Shown here: piece by piece, positions 48,971 through 60,961 of the stretch
Numbering within the stretch: position 1 is the stretch's first letter
Layout of the letters: each line of letters begins with the position of its first letter
Assembly (NCBI GenBank): GCA_015680685.1
Contig: MNCI01014774.1
Coordinates: 977,263 to 1,041,262, forward strand
Source of the DNA: Gnetum montanum
Taxonomy: Eukaryota > Streptophyta > Gnetopsida > Gnetales > Gnetaceae
DNA: 64,000 nucleotides
Direction of reading: 5' to 3'
The notes under the pieces: model-generated
What the model was told of the DNA's origin: nothing
Databases searched by the model: none
What the model saw: only the letters and a program-made list of their open reading frames with translations
Position numbers and translations under genes: made by a program

Positions 48971-50233
48971 TATGATGAAGCTTGATATGTTGGGTAGTAA
49001 ACTTGTGGGAATATGATGAAGCATCATTTTATCAAATGTATTAGTCAATTGAGATATCGTAGATATTATATAAAAAATGCTACATCCTAGATGCTACAGT
49101 GCATTTGCTTTATAGCATCCTCATCGATGCATCTCAGTTGGTTGCTACATCATAGATGGTACATCACATCTGCTATATCATAGATGCGATATCGCATCTA
49201 CTGTAACTTAGCTGCATCAAGGCATCCTTGTTGATGCAACCAAATGCATTAATGCATCTTTTGGAATGGTGCCAATGATGGCAGTGGGTAGTCCTTACGT
49301 CCAACCATACAAATCACAAGTGTTCACATGTGATCTGATCAAATTCTGTCAACTTAGTTACCTAAGTTGCTGATGTTCTTGAATAGTGAATTGTGTAGTT
49401 GTACATTGTTGTCTTCCCAATCCATACTTGTGTTGTCTTCCCAATCCATACTTGTGTTAGACTATGCATATGGTTAAGTGCGATTGAGGCATAAGATATT
49501 CATTTTTATATATTTTTATTAATTTTCTCATATTTGCTAGATGATTGAATGAAATTTTAATAATGAAATTAATTAACTAACTAACTACTTCATTAATTAA
49601 CTATCCTAACATGGAGTATCTATTCCCACTTGCCATACATATCCTAAACTTATATTAACACTACTGGGTTATTAAGTGTATATTACTGGCATACCAAGTA
49701 TTCATTGTTGAGGTTATCAAGCATTAATACATTATGCTCGAAATGGTCACACTTACATGGTCATGGATAACTGCATTAATTAATTAAGGTTATAAATGTA
49801 AATTGAATGTAAAGTAAAGTGCTTAAAATTAAGATTAAACTAATTTAAGTGCTACAATGGATGTAGGAAATTTTGATTTTATTGTTGTTCATGCCAATGT
49901 GTTCAGGTACATCAACACTCAAATAAAATTTTGTACAATATCATAAATCCATGTTGTGGGCACTTAGAGAAAAAATATTCTTACACTAAGAATAACATCG
50001 AAATGGTGTCATAAATGTAAGGAGTGCATGCATTTATATAGGAGTGCATGGAGCTAAGAATAACATCGAAATGGTGTCATAAATGTAAGGAGTGCATGCA
50101 TTTATATAGGTAATAACTATCAACGTCAACGTACCTACATTAATGCATCTTAGCATGCATCAACAGGGATACGTTGATAGGGTTGCATCAACAGGCATGT
50201 GTCAATGCAACCTGTATTATTGACTATTAATCA
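48971..50233 (+). mobile_element. Right chimeric LTR (U3 plus inverted LTR)
   Basis: 48971-49261 is plus-strand U3 with ATAGATG/CATCTA and GCGATATCGC words. 49262-49275 reads on the minus strand as TTGGCACCATTCC, PBS-like. 49276-50233 is a 958-bp minus-strand LTR related to that at 5585-6484. The inverted part has a 67-bp tandem duplication (about 49985-50118) that doubles its TATA box (ATTTATATAGG on the plus strand) and a 25-bp duplication at about 49406-49455. Confidence 0.6.
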
Positions 50234-50443
50234 TGGCCTATAAACAAAGGTTGCTACATCACTATTCTAGGAAAGCCACCAAAAGAAAGACTAAAGAAAA
50301 CATGGGACAAATGATCGAAGATGATTTGAAGAAATTACAAATAAGCAATGATCTAGCTCTTCATATAGGTGAATGATGAAAAAATACTGATGTAGCCAAC
50401 CTCATTTTTTTGGGTTCAAGCTAGGATGATGATGATGATGATA
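50234..50443 (+). pseudogene. RTE-clade LINE, extreme C-terminus and 3' end (right part)
   Basis: The frame gives KATKRKTKENMGQMIEDDLK then KLQISNDLALHIGE, which follows the pattern of the RTE C-terminus (GRPKxTW...DLxxL.LSxDLALDR). It ends with TGTAGCCAACCTCATTTTTT, AAGCTAG and a GAT run, the RTE 3' hairpin and tail. It completes the fragment that breaks off at 45838. Confidence 0.75.
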
Positions 50444-52360
50444 GGACAAAAAAGAAAAATCCATTTATTTTCACTTTAGTAGAGGATTGATGGGTAGATG
50501 TAACTGAATAATGATCCTAATATCATGTTTCAAATTCTAGTTCATTTTCCATGCAAAAAGACTTATCTCATTAAATGCTAATATGGCTCCATCAAATGTC
50601 TCATCTAATCTAATTAGAAAATGGGTTGATGATCTCTAGGGTGAGAATAGTTGTTGTGTAGAGAGACAAAGTCTTTACAGGGCTTTCTAAATTGCCAATA
50701 TCCAAGCAAGAAGCCAAATGCACTTAGTAGCAAAGATAGTCGGGAAGATGCCAATCCCTTTATATTTAAGGATATCCTCCTATTTATAGATCGACAATGC
50801 CTCAGACATTGTGAAAGAATGAAACATTGGGGTTCACAAAATCTTCTAGAATGTTCTAGATAAGATAGATTATGTGTAGATGGTTGACATGAAAAATGAT
50901 GTTAGACGTTAAAAGCAAGATTGACGTAAGATGTTGAAGAATAGAAATGACATTGTATGTTGAAAAGAAAATTTTGCCAAAAAGCTGAAGTCAGGATCAA
51001 ACCACGAGATGACACTTGTTTTTGAAATTGAAGATTGTACATGAGCAACCAAAAATGATGTTGTAGATGATGTGAGACATCACTTTTATCAAAAGTTGAA
51101 AGATGAAGACCAAAAACCACATTGCCAATGACACAGGACATCAGATCTAGACCACTGAAGATAGCCTTAAGCTACGAATCCATAGAATGTACGTAGAACT
51201 CTAACTTATGTAGAAAAGTCAAAGTAGATACAATAATTAGTATTATGGAAAAGTTAAAAATTCATTAATTTCATTTATCAAAATTTACTCATCAACAACA
51301 TTCATATTTATTCATCAACAATTAGGTTTTAGTATTAATTCATTAGGATTTTGGGCATCATCAAACTTCATTACAATTTTTGGAAAGTTCAACATCACAT
51401 TTGGGGGCCACTCGTGTGATAAATTCCAACCACAAAATCAACTCAAAATCAAGTCCAGATTTTTTAGGGAGCTATATCGTTTAAAGGGCTTCATATTGAG
51501 TAATCACTTATTCCATAAATCTCTTGGATTACAAAGATATTCATCTTGCAGTTTAACAATTTATATTTTGGATGTTAAATAATTTTATTTAAGACCCCTA
51601 TTGTAGGCTAGATTTTAATCATCAAATAAATTCTAATCATTCTAAAATTTTACAAGCTTATAGATTGTAGAATGAGCTTCTTAGCAAGTCTATAATTAGC
51701 TTAAAACTCTTTCAAATCATAGAGATATTGTAATTTTACAATTAGAAAAAATTCTATTTTTTCATAGATGGGCCACCCATATCATCCAATAGAATGAGCT
51801 GCAAAAATTTATAAAATGAAATTTTTTTAAAACTTCTTACCTTGAAATAAACCAACATCAATAAAGTTCGAGAGATGATATTTCAGTTTCTTATCGTTTT
51901 CTTCCAACAACTGGAACCATGTAGAGTTAATTAATTAGTGTGAGTGTAATCTAACTCTTTAACAACAATAGTTGCTTACGGGTCTTACTGACTTCCTCCA
52001 AAAGCTTTATTATCCTATATTTAAAGGCTTTAAATTTTGCCCTTATTTTACTATCATCGGATCCACTAGTCTCCAACTCTTGGATTCTTTTTTTTTTTTA
52101 AGTTATTCACTCACGATAGAATATTATATTGGAGCAATTGCAACTAGCCAAGGTTCCCCTCTACCTTGACACTACACATATAACAAGTAACTGCATGATA
52201 CTAGATACATGTCATAGTAAGCCGTACCTTGTTGTGGGAAGAGATGATGATTGAAGTAGCATTGTACTACTAAATGTTTCTTTTTTTTCTTTTAATCACT
52301 TTAGAATCAAGGATGTTAGCATCACACTCCATGCTCTTTTTTCATGTTGATGAATTATAA

Positions 52361-52446
52361 ACATACTTATTTGGAGTATATATCTTAACTATAGACATAA
52401 AAAACATACTTATTTGGAGTATATATCTTAACTATAGACATAAAAA
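52361..52446. repeat. 43-bp perfect tandem duplication
   Basis: ACATACTTATTTGGAGTATA and the following 23 bases occur twice back to back, at 52361 and 52404, without visible differences. It is a recent local duplication with no coding meaning that I can see. Confidence 0.9.
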
Positions 52447-52884
52447 ACTTCATAGTTATCGCATACTTCATAAATTTATTTCAAGGGCATGGTGGTACAT
52501 AACTAGGTTGTGGATGGAGCTAGAGACATCAAAATCAATGATATTTGACCATGTATTCCTTAGGACCATCACAGTTCCCCTTGTCTCCTTTATTTCTTTT
52601 GTGTTCTTGAGTTGCAAGCCTACAACCATGGCCCTATATAGATTATCTAAAGTAGGCTAGTTTCAAGCTCTTGTTGTGATTTTAACCTTGTTAAACTCAA
52701 TTCATGACATAATAGAAATATAGTTAGTGATAATATAAGAATAGAAAAAATGTAAAGCATTAGAATAAAAGTAGGCTCTCATTTGAGTGTTGGTCTTCTC
52801 CTTTAAAGTTTTGAGCTAGTCAATCGGCTGGCCTAGACAAACTTTAACATGCAAAAGGGTCATTGCACATCAATTAGTATTTAC

Positions 52885-53515
52885 TTTCCTATCCCTGATG
52901 ATCAACTAGATTGATATCAAGTCCACCATTGATGCCCACTGTTTATGTAATAAGGAAATAGGAATGATTTTTCATTATCTTACCTACCTTGGCAAACCCA
53001 ACAGTGTCCTTAAACATATATAACAAATTCATATGATTGATATCAACCATCTTAGATACATCATCATCAGTCATCATTTTGAGGCAAAACCTAAAACACT
53101 TACCTGAAAGCTTTAAAAAGTAATATGTACTATTATGCTACTATAAAAACTAGTCCTCACTATAGAAGTAAATCGCCAACCTAACCACCTCAAGGTCAAT
53201 CTTGGAAGGTTGGAAAGTAACAAATAGAAGAATATCTAACCTTAGAAATTATTCTCATAAATTCTATAGAAGTTACAAGGTTGACTCAAAGTTGTAGTTA
53301 TGGAATGTGACCTTGAAGTGAAGTGTCACATACTTAACAATCTTGTTCTCTTTCAATTCAATATCAAGAGATTTATCCAACTTAAAAAATGCCTCATAAT
53401 GAGATGTGAGATGGTTGTGAAGAATAATTACTAAGAGAGGAGAATCCTACTTTCTCAGTTGCTTAGAGTTACCCTCTTCAGATTTCTCATTGAAGATTCT
53501 CTTCTTTGGTACCAT
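52885..53515 (-). pseudogene. Decayed ORF of unknown family
   Basis: From an ATG at 53515 the minus strand reads MVPKKRIFNEKSEEGNSKQL and keeps one frame for about 210 codons with nine stops (five TAG, three TAA, one TGA). Blocks such as VTLHFKVTFHNYNFESTL, FQPSKIDLEVVRLAIYF and MMTDDDVSKMVDINHMN are clearly protein-like. I do not recognise the family. The stop pattern is like that of the 8.9-kb element, so a transposable-element protein is likely, but a host gene remnant is possible. Confidence 0.5.
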
Positions 53516-55179
53516 GAATTAAGAAACTCAAAACAAACCATCTTAATTAGTAACTAATTATTGAAAATTAACAGAACTAATATCAAATAAAAAAAATTAT
53601 AAACATGTACCTGTACCTCTTTGGGATATAAAATATGTGATAGTTAAGTGCAATGATACGAAGAAATAGTTAGCCCTAATCGAAATTACATACTTGACCT
53701 TGCTACAATGTTGCAAATAAAACCCACATAGTTACAATTCAAACATAGCACCACAACAACCAAGAAGAACATGAAATAACAAGACAAGAACCACTCTATA
53801 GACCATACCGACATGCATAGGGTGTAGCCAGTTGTCTAAGATGTCTTATGTGCTTGGTCTTTCGTCCAATATTAAGATGAATTTAATGATTTTAGTGCAA
53901 TTAATGCACCTCTGGAACATAATCCATGTGATTTGAAATCTTATGGTATCCCTATTAACATGTAACACTTTAACAAATCATGTAACTTCTTGTGATATCA
54001 TGTTAAAATTTGATGTTCATATATAACAAGGAAAAAAGTTGATTAAGGAAACATGATATTGATAAGGAGACATGATATTGAATAGTAGATAATTAATAAA
54101 TCCATGGTTCTAATTATATGATGAGTAGTAGGCCATATTGATGACCATAGAAACATAATGCATGTACTAGTAGAACAATACATTTATATAGAGTAATAAC
54201 TATACTCGTAAGTGTGATACATAACAAATAAAGAACAAACTGTGAGGTATAACTCCTACTATTAGCAAAAGAGTGAATCATAACATCATGAGATTTATAG
54301 AATATGTTTAGCTTAGATAGAAGATAAGTGTTATAACTTTAAATATTGAAATTGGGCAAGTATGCTTACAAATATAGAGCAAGTACACAAATAGTGTGTG
54401 TTATCCTATATGTTAGAAATCATGTAACGAGTTCCTTTTATCCCAAAACTATGTAGAGATACAAACATGCATCAATAGGCTAACTGAATAAATCAAGATC
54501 AAGAATATTTGATAGTTGAACTAGGAGATCATATATTGAATTTAGTTGAATTTTAGTATAGTAGCTTTGCTGATTTGCAGACAAAGAGTTTACTATCCTC
54601 ATGGTATTATATTCATCATCAATACCTTGCACCCTAATATAGAAATACTCTTGCACATAAATATGAACTTTACTATTCGCAGTATGAGTAAATAGATTGT
54701 TCACACCATGAAAAGAAAAAAGAGAGTCTATTTATTGTAGTGCATCATATATAGTAATATAAGGATTGAAAGTAGATTTGTCTTCATTGTTAGTCAAAAC
54801 TAACATAATAGGATTATTTAGACTTTGAGTAACTGCTTCAAAGCGAGAATCACTGAACTCATCAATAATTTTCTTAACCTTAGGGAGCATAGTAATCAAA
54901 GTAGTTGAAATAAAAAAAGCAAATTCTTAATGATATCATTAAGAAAAGGAATTAATAAATAAGCACAAACAAAAAACCAAGCTAACTAACAAATGTAAAT
55001 TTTGTGTCAAAATAACTCTTTTTAGGTTAATAGAATTAACCATTTCAAAACTTTCTTTAACAAACATGAGAGCTGTCATTTTGTAGAAGAACCATGAGTA
55101 ATATTTTCTTCAAATGACATATCATTTAATCAAAAACAACTCTTTTGATGTAACACCTATAGAGAACTCATTGAGAATC

Positions 55180-56110
55180 CCTCAAAGAATATTTAGAAGT
55201 TAACACCATGTTAAGATATCTTAGATACCCTTTTTGGATCAATAGACCTCCAAAGGATACTTGAAAGAGGATCATTTTTTTGAAGACTTCTCAAGATCTG
55301 TGGATTTTCTTAGAGAAACATGTTGATGAAAAGGGTAGAGTAAAGCAATTTGGGTTTAACACATTCTAACTCATTGATAAGTGTTAGGTGAGACACGTGT
55401 CAACTAGACTTAGCACTCACTAAAAGAAGTAGATGACATTCAATAAGAGTATTAACTTCTCGTTGACTCCAACCATTTAGGAAAGTCAAGACCTCCTCGA
55501 GTACCTTGAGTGAATAGAAGCCTTCAATAGAGACACTTGAACATCCTCAAGGTTTCTTAAGACCCTCTCAATGACCATGACGAAGCCTAACTAAAGTTTC
55601 TTAGTCTCTCAAGATATAGAACTTGAGAATCCCTTGACTCCTTAATTTATAATAGGATACAATCCTTCTCAAAAAAGCATATTGAAGATGTCGAGGCTTT
55701 CTAGATGATGGGGGAGTCCTCAAGGAGGACCAGTGATACCTCTTGATGTTCCCAAGACACTCTAAAGCTATGATAGACTTTCATCCTTGTCTCACATGAT
55801 TAACTAACATCCTTTCTCATTAACCTAAGCACTTTATATTAGTGAGAACCTTGGGACACATGGGGGAATCTAAGAAGGACACGTGTAACTCTAAGTTTAA
55901 GTTATAAAACCCTAGTTTCCAATTCAATTACTATCATTTTACCCTTTTCCTCTCTTAACCCATGAGAGCTTAAGGTCCTCTCAAAAGAAGCTTGAGGACC
56001 ACTTGAGGAACTTAAAATCTTGTTGAGATCTAAAGACTCCTTGGGTCTTAAGGATCCCTCAAAAGACTCAAGGATCCCTTTTGCCAAGCAAACATAGAAT
56101 CGTGACCACA
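55180..56110. repeat. CTCAAG/CTTGAG-rich degenerate repeat field
   Basis: The words CTCAAG, CTTGAG, CTCAAAAG, CCTTGAG and AAGGATCC recur on both strands every few tens of bases, for example AAGCTTGAGGACCACTTGAG at about 55990. No constant period is evident. This could be an eroded satellite or an element with internal inverted words. Confidence 0.4.
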
Positions 56111-57094
56111 AATTTTGACATCCCCTATTATATACCTTATGTCATGTGATATGTTACACATGTGGGTTCAACATAGATATTTCATTTCATAACCATACTA
56201 TTCATTCCATCCTCTACATCTAGCTCTTATTCCTTCTCATAGCTCTAGAGTCCCTCAAATTTTTTGACATGCCTTCTCAAATTTCCATTTCTAGAGCCCC
56301 TTGATTTCTATAATACCTCCTCAAGTCCCATAAAAATTCTTACAATCATCATTCAAGAACCATCTTAACCTAATTGAGTACCCCTCGAAGCCACTAAGCC
56401 TATAATTCATTTTCCTCTTGAGGGCTCCTTGGATAATTAAAAAACCTATCACATATAATAGCTGAGTTTATGGGTATTTTCTCAAGGTCCCCTTGAATTC
56501 TTCAAGATCCACCTGACCATAAATATCTTCATAGTCATTTGTTAATAATTATTGTTATTATTTTGTTCTAATAGTCTAATTTCCAAGACTTGAAATGGAA
56601 ACCCCTAAGAGAGCTTAGGTCAATAGTATGTTCTTATACTGTAAGAAATATTAGTAGAGGGTAGGGTGATGAGAATGACTTTTGAAATCTTGAAGAAATT
56701 TTTAAACTCTTGTTTATCTATGCTTAGCTTAAAATTCTTAGATTTTATGTGTTACGATGTTTTGATTCTACTATTAGATCCTCATCTCCAATAAGGAATC
56801 TTGGCAACTCTACACTTGAGAAAGATGTTCTAACATCTAAAAAAGACTAAAGTTAAAGCATCATTGAAAAATATGTTGTTTTAATTGTAGAACTAGAAAA
56901 ATCTTATATTTGCAACACTAATAAAATATCAAAATCAAAAGGAATGTTGTAGTACACCCAAAAATTTTGATGATTTTTTTTGCAGATGTTGTAACTTGGA
57001 AATTTCATAGGTTTTGTCTAACACATGATTTTTTGATTTACCTTACTGAATTTTGAGTTATTATTCAAGGTTATGGGTTTGTGTTAAGGGTAGT

Positions 57095-57949
57095 TGATGG
57101 GACGCGATATCGCAGCCACTGGGATATTGCATCCCACACGATATCACGTCGTCCCCCACGATATCATGTACGCGATATCGTGGCCACCGGGATATCGCAT
57201 CCCACGCAATATCGCGGTGTGCCGCAAAATCTATAAATAAGTGGCGGCTCTTCCTTGTTTTCCATCCTAGGCTTAGACCGTAGTGAAACTTTGGTAGTTT
57301 GATCCTTCCAGAGATAGAATATTTTCCATGTGCCTGCAGTAGGAGCTCCAAAGTGAACGGATCTTTATTTGAGCAAACATTGAACCTAAACACAAGTTTG
57401 TGTACGGCAATAAAGATGAACTTCTTGGATAAACCTTGCAGTGCATGGAATAGGCTAATTAGGACTTTATTTATTGTTATTTATTGTTTTCCATTTAATC
57501 ACTTTATTAGTTATTAAATCTTTCTCAACCCTTCTCTCCTAGTTAAGTGCCTCACTACGACCGCTTCGAGCACATGCGTTACGCGTGGTGATCCCAACAA
57601 CGACTAGCGTTTGGTAACCACGGTTGCATCGGTTCAGTGTGTGAATGGTAAGTGGGAATGGATGCTGACGCTAGGTTAATTCAGACTTAGTTAAAGTTAG
57701 TAATTAGTTTCTTCAACGCTTTACCTTATCAGCATAGGAGATAAAATAGAAAAGACATAAAAATCATATACCTTGGACTTACTTAACCATACATTGTGAC
57801 AAATACAAGTAAGTCTGGGAAGACAACGAATAATTAACCTTAAGTGTTCCATGAGGCATGTAGGCACTTAGTCTGCGGAGTTCGACCGGATCACGTGTGT
57901 TACGCTTGTATTCGTATGGTTGAGTGTAGGGGTACCTTGCCACTCATTA
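57095..57949 (+). mobile_element. Solo LTR with perfect target-site duplication
   Basis: An 855-bp LTR starts TGATGGGA and ends ACTCATTA, flanked by GTAGT at 57090-57094 and GTAGT at 57950-57954. It has the densest palindrome array in the window: five exact GATATC cores plus two one-base variants between 57104 and 57220, several within GCGATATCGC. The TATA box TATAAATAA lies directly downstream at 57232-57240. Confidence 0.92.
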
Positions 57950-59944
57950 GTAGTTATGATTGATAAGTGCCAATGACAGTGGTTAACTCCATATGAAGAT
58001 AGAATAAAGGAACAATAAACTCTTCTTTAACAATTATTAGAAAACTAGGAGCTAATAATTTCAAAGGAAAACATAGAAGTTTTCATTAAAAAAGCCATTA
58101 AGATAGTTCAGTTGATGTTTGTAAAATTGAACTTTGAGATTGTAAATAGATGGCTATCTAGGTCTCATGATGCCTCTAGGGTCATAACAAAGATTAAGGA
58201 AGATATCCTAGGTACTCAAAAGGGGTAGAGAAAATATTTAAAACATATATGTCCAAATTAAAATATATAGAACCAATAGATAATGAAGGCATAAAAAATT
58301 TAAACATAAGATTTCAAACTAATTTAATTAATATGGGCCCTAAAGCTGAAGATTTTGACAAAGTAACAAATAGTTTGGCTAAATATCAAGAGGAATTTGC
58401 CCAAGTCTCTAGAGACTTGTAGAAGAAAAAGGGTAAATGATTAGCATCGACATCAACTTTGAAGCCTTCAAAAAAGATCCTTTTTAATTAGTTGTTAAGA
58501 TCAGCAACCCTTGAGTTTGGTAGTGGAGTAGAATTTATCAGTTTAGTTCTATCATTGTTATTATTATTTAGTGAAAAATGACTTTATTTTTGTTGAATTC
58601 ATGCTAAGATAGACATAAAGTGGACCCACCAATAATTGATGATATAGGAGGAAAAATTATTTTTCTTTTATTATTATCATTTTCTTTTTGACATCACTAT
58701 GGTGACATGTTTCTTTTATATACTTTGACATAATTAGGTGGGTTTTACCAATTTAGGTAACCATATGTAATTGTGTATAGAAGTTACTTTGAAGAGTTAT
58801 AACTTCGTTATGTATAAATATTTGGGAAAATGAATGAAAAGTGAATTATGAATTTTGGCATAATTTAGTTGTGTTTTGTATATCCTAGTATTTAGCATTT
58901 ACGTGTAGATTGTGACATGTGATATTGAGAAGTATTTCTACAAAGGACATCTCTTAGTGTTAGGTTTATTCTAGAAATCTATAAGTTTAATTTTGTTATA
59001 CTTTTCTATGAAAAAAGTAGTTTATGCTTACTTTTCTGCAAAGAAAGTAATGATAGGTTATCTAGTAATAGATAGCTTCTAGAATATCTTTTACTTACTG
59101 TATCTTTTTATTATCAATTTTTTTTCATATTTGCCATTCTTATAAGATTGCCTCATGAAAAAGGAGTTTGATACAGATATCTTTGAACATTTACTATATT
59201 AAATGATTGTTATTGAGTTTAGTATTAAGATAGTATATTATTAAAAGTAACATTTATATTTAGAATTAATCCAACATTAGATTTACGAGCATTCATAGTT
59301 AGGATTTAAAATTTATCTAAAATTAATTGTGTTATTGTTGTCCTAGTTTCGACCCATCAAGAAGACTTTGCAAAAAGTTTTAAAATTGCCCAATTAGTAT
59401 GAAATAGTGTTATACCCAGAATGCCTACCATTATCTTGTCGAATTATGATTAATTCATCCCAAATTCTTTCCTTGGTAAGCCAAATGTTTTCAAATTGAA
59501 ATAATGACTTAGTTGATTGTCACTCACAAACAATTAGACAATGATAAGAGAAAAGTCACATAGGAGAGCCTTACTCATTGGGTGACTAGAAGCCAGATGG
59601 AATGAGGAAGAAAAATTGATCATGTCTGAATGTGGCCAAATTATGCACTTCATTTGGCCTTTCTTAGGTAAAGAACATACATAGGATATGGAGTTCAACT
59701 AAATCTTTGCATTGTTTGAGCTCCAAGAAAAATTGATCTTCTAGGTTATGGGTTAATTTACTTAATCTTTCATCCATTCTCCTTATCATATTCTAGTCAT
59801 CACCAATAATCCAATCCCTCGTTGTCCTTATTTGAAGATTCTTCAATATGAAATTGGCTTTGAGCCCATGCAAAATCAAACCATAGATGTTAAGAATTTT
59901 CAGACATTCATCAACAATGCTTAACAAATTAGCAAAAATAATAA

Positions 59945-60040
59945 CTTGTTTGAAAAGAGGAACCATTACATGGAGTGGTGGTACCCTGTTTGTTTTTTAA
60001 GCTATAAAACTCAAGGTTAGGCACAATGACTTAAAAGAGG
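59945..60040 (+). mobile_element. tRNA-derived SINE-like copy, decayed
   Basis: TGGAGTGGTGGTACCCTGTTTG followed by AAGCTATAAAACTCAAGGTTAGGCAC parallels the copy at 19040-19135 in the same orientation. The B box is strongly changed. Confidence 0.4.
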
Positions 60041-60184
60041 TTTCACTTTCTCTTATCCACCATCCTTCATGAAGTCTTTGAATGAAGATTCTTTAATAAC
60101 TTGTTTGAAAAGAAGATGAACACATTAAAGACAAACCCAATAACTTCTTGTGAGGAATTTCTTTGGGCATGTGCACGTATAGAT

Positions 60185-60720
60185 TCAAACCACGAAATAA
60201 ACTAGTTCCTTTGTTGTGCAAGAATCAGTTGTTAATAGCTCCTTAAAAATTCCAGCAACTTTCCGGAGAACCCCTCTCAGACCAGAACTCGTTTGAAAGC
60301 CTAACAAGCGCCAGCCAAACTGCAAACTAACTCTGGATCTGGATTTAGTCATGGATCTGCTTCTAAGTAGGCAAATGGCGTAGGGTCCCATTTTTAACCT
60401 GCATGATAAGATGCTCAACTTGCTAAGCTAGTACAACAGTTGTGCAGATCCACCATTAAAAATTCCCACCAGAGCTTACTCTGGGATTTTTGCCGTTGTG
60501 CATGGGAGGCTTTTTCTAAGATGCAAACACCTGGACTATTGAGAACCTCGAAATCGCCCCACCTACCTTGTTGTGGTTCAGGGTTGAAACCTCCTTTGCT
60601 TACTATTGCCTCCACTGAAACCGCCTTCAACAGTGACTCTAACGCTGCAAAACCGGCAAGGGTTTCTCACCGTAAACCTGCACTCTACCACTGTTAGGGT
60701 CCAGACCCGAAGCCATCCTC
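60185..60720 (-). pseudogene. Broken coding-like segment, unknown family
   Basis: Minus-strand frames in succession give MASGLDPNSGRVQVYGEKPL, then after a frame change AVSVEAIVSKGGFNPEPQQG and WGDFEVLNSPGVCILEKASH, then after a stop SRVSLQFGWRLLGFQTSSGL. Base composition is less AT-rich than the flanks, and the joined pieces look like one protein interrupted by a frameshift and stops. I do not recognise it. Confidence 0.4.
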
Positions 60721-60961
60721 AATTATCTATCTCGCACTTGAATAACATATTTCATTAATATATATATATTTTTGTTATCATGCTGAATCTATGTAATTTA
60801 TTAGCAATATGCTCACTTGCATCCTAGAAAACCACATGACTGGTATTGAAATGCAACACTCCACATGGATGTCATAAGGACTCCTGTTTCACCATTAATT
60901 TGATCACAAGCATAAGTGAACCCTGAACACTTAACAGTGTTAAATCCATAACATTAGTCTA

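Larger units (their letters stand above)
45839..50233 (+). mobile_element. Gypsy-like element with chimeric LTRs inserted in an RTE LINE
   Basis: The left LTR begins TGATCAAACTTGATATG at 45839 and is followable to about 46585. The right LTR starts TGATGAAGCTTGATATG at 48971 after GTGGGGGTA and ends TTAATCA at 50233. In both, about 300 bp of U3 with GATATC and CATCTA words is followed by a PBS-like sequence and a gypsy-like LTR in reverse orientation. Interior: 46586-47217 resembles the region near 38.7-39.1 kb; then comes the N gap, the 3' end of another LTR (48139-48180), and 790 bp without a recognisable frame. No clear target-site duplication is seen. Confidence 0.55.
50444..57094. other. 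Intergenic DNA, old and mostly unassigned
   Basis: AT-rich sequence. Contained features: a 43-bp tandem duplication at 52361-52446, a decayed ORF at 52885-53515 (minus), and a CTCAAG/CTTGAG-rich field at 55180-56110. Other open frames, for example 54480-54704 (minus), show no family resemblance. Confidence 0.4.
57950..60961. other. Intergenic DNA between the solo LTR and the copia element
   Basis: Contains a short protein-like plus-strand stretch at about 58250-58430 (IDNEGIKNLNIRFQTNLINM) with no recognised family, a SINE-like copy at 59945-60040, and a broken coding-like stretch at 60185-60720 (minus). Confidence 0.4.

Noticed and set aside
57104-57220. The GATATC palindromes as a CRISPR array or centromeric satellite
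   Set aside because: There are no unique spacers of constant length and no long tandem array; they lie inside a defined LTR upstream of its TATA box.
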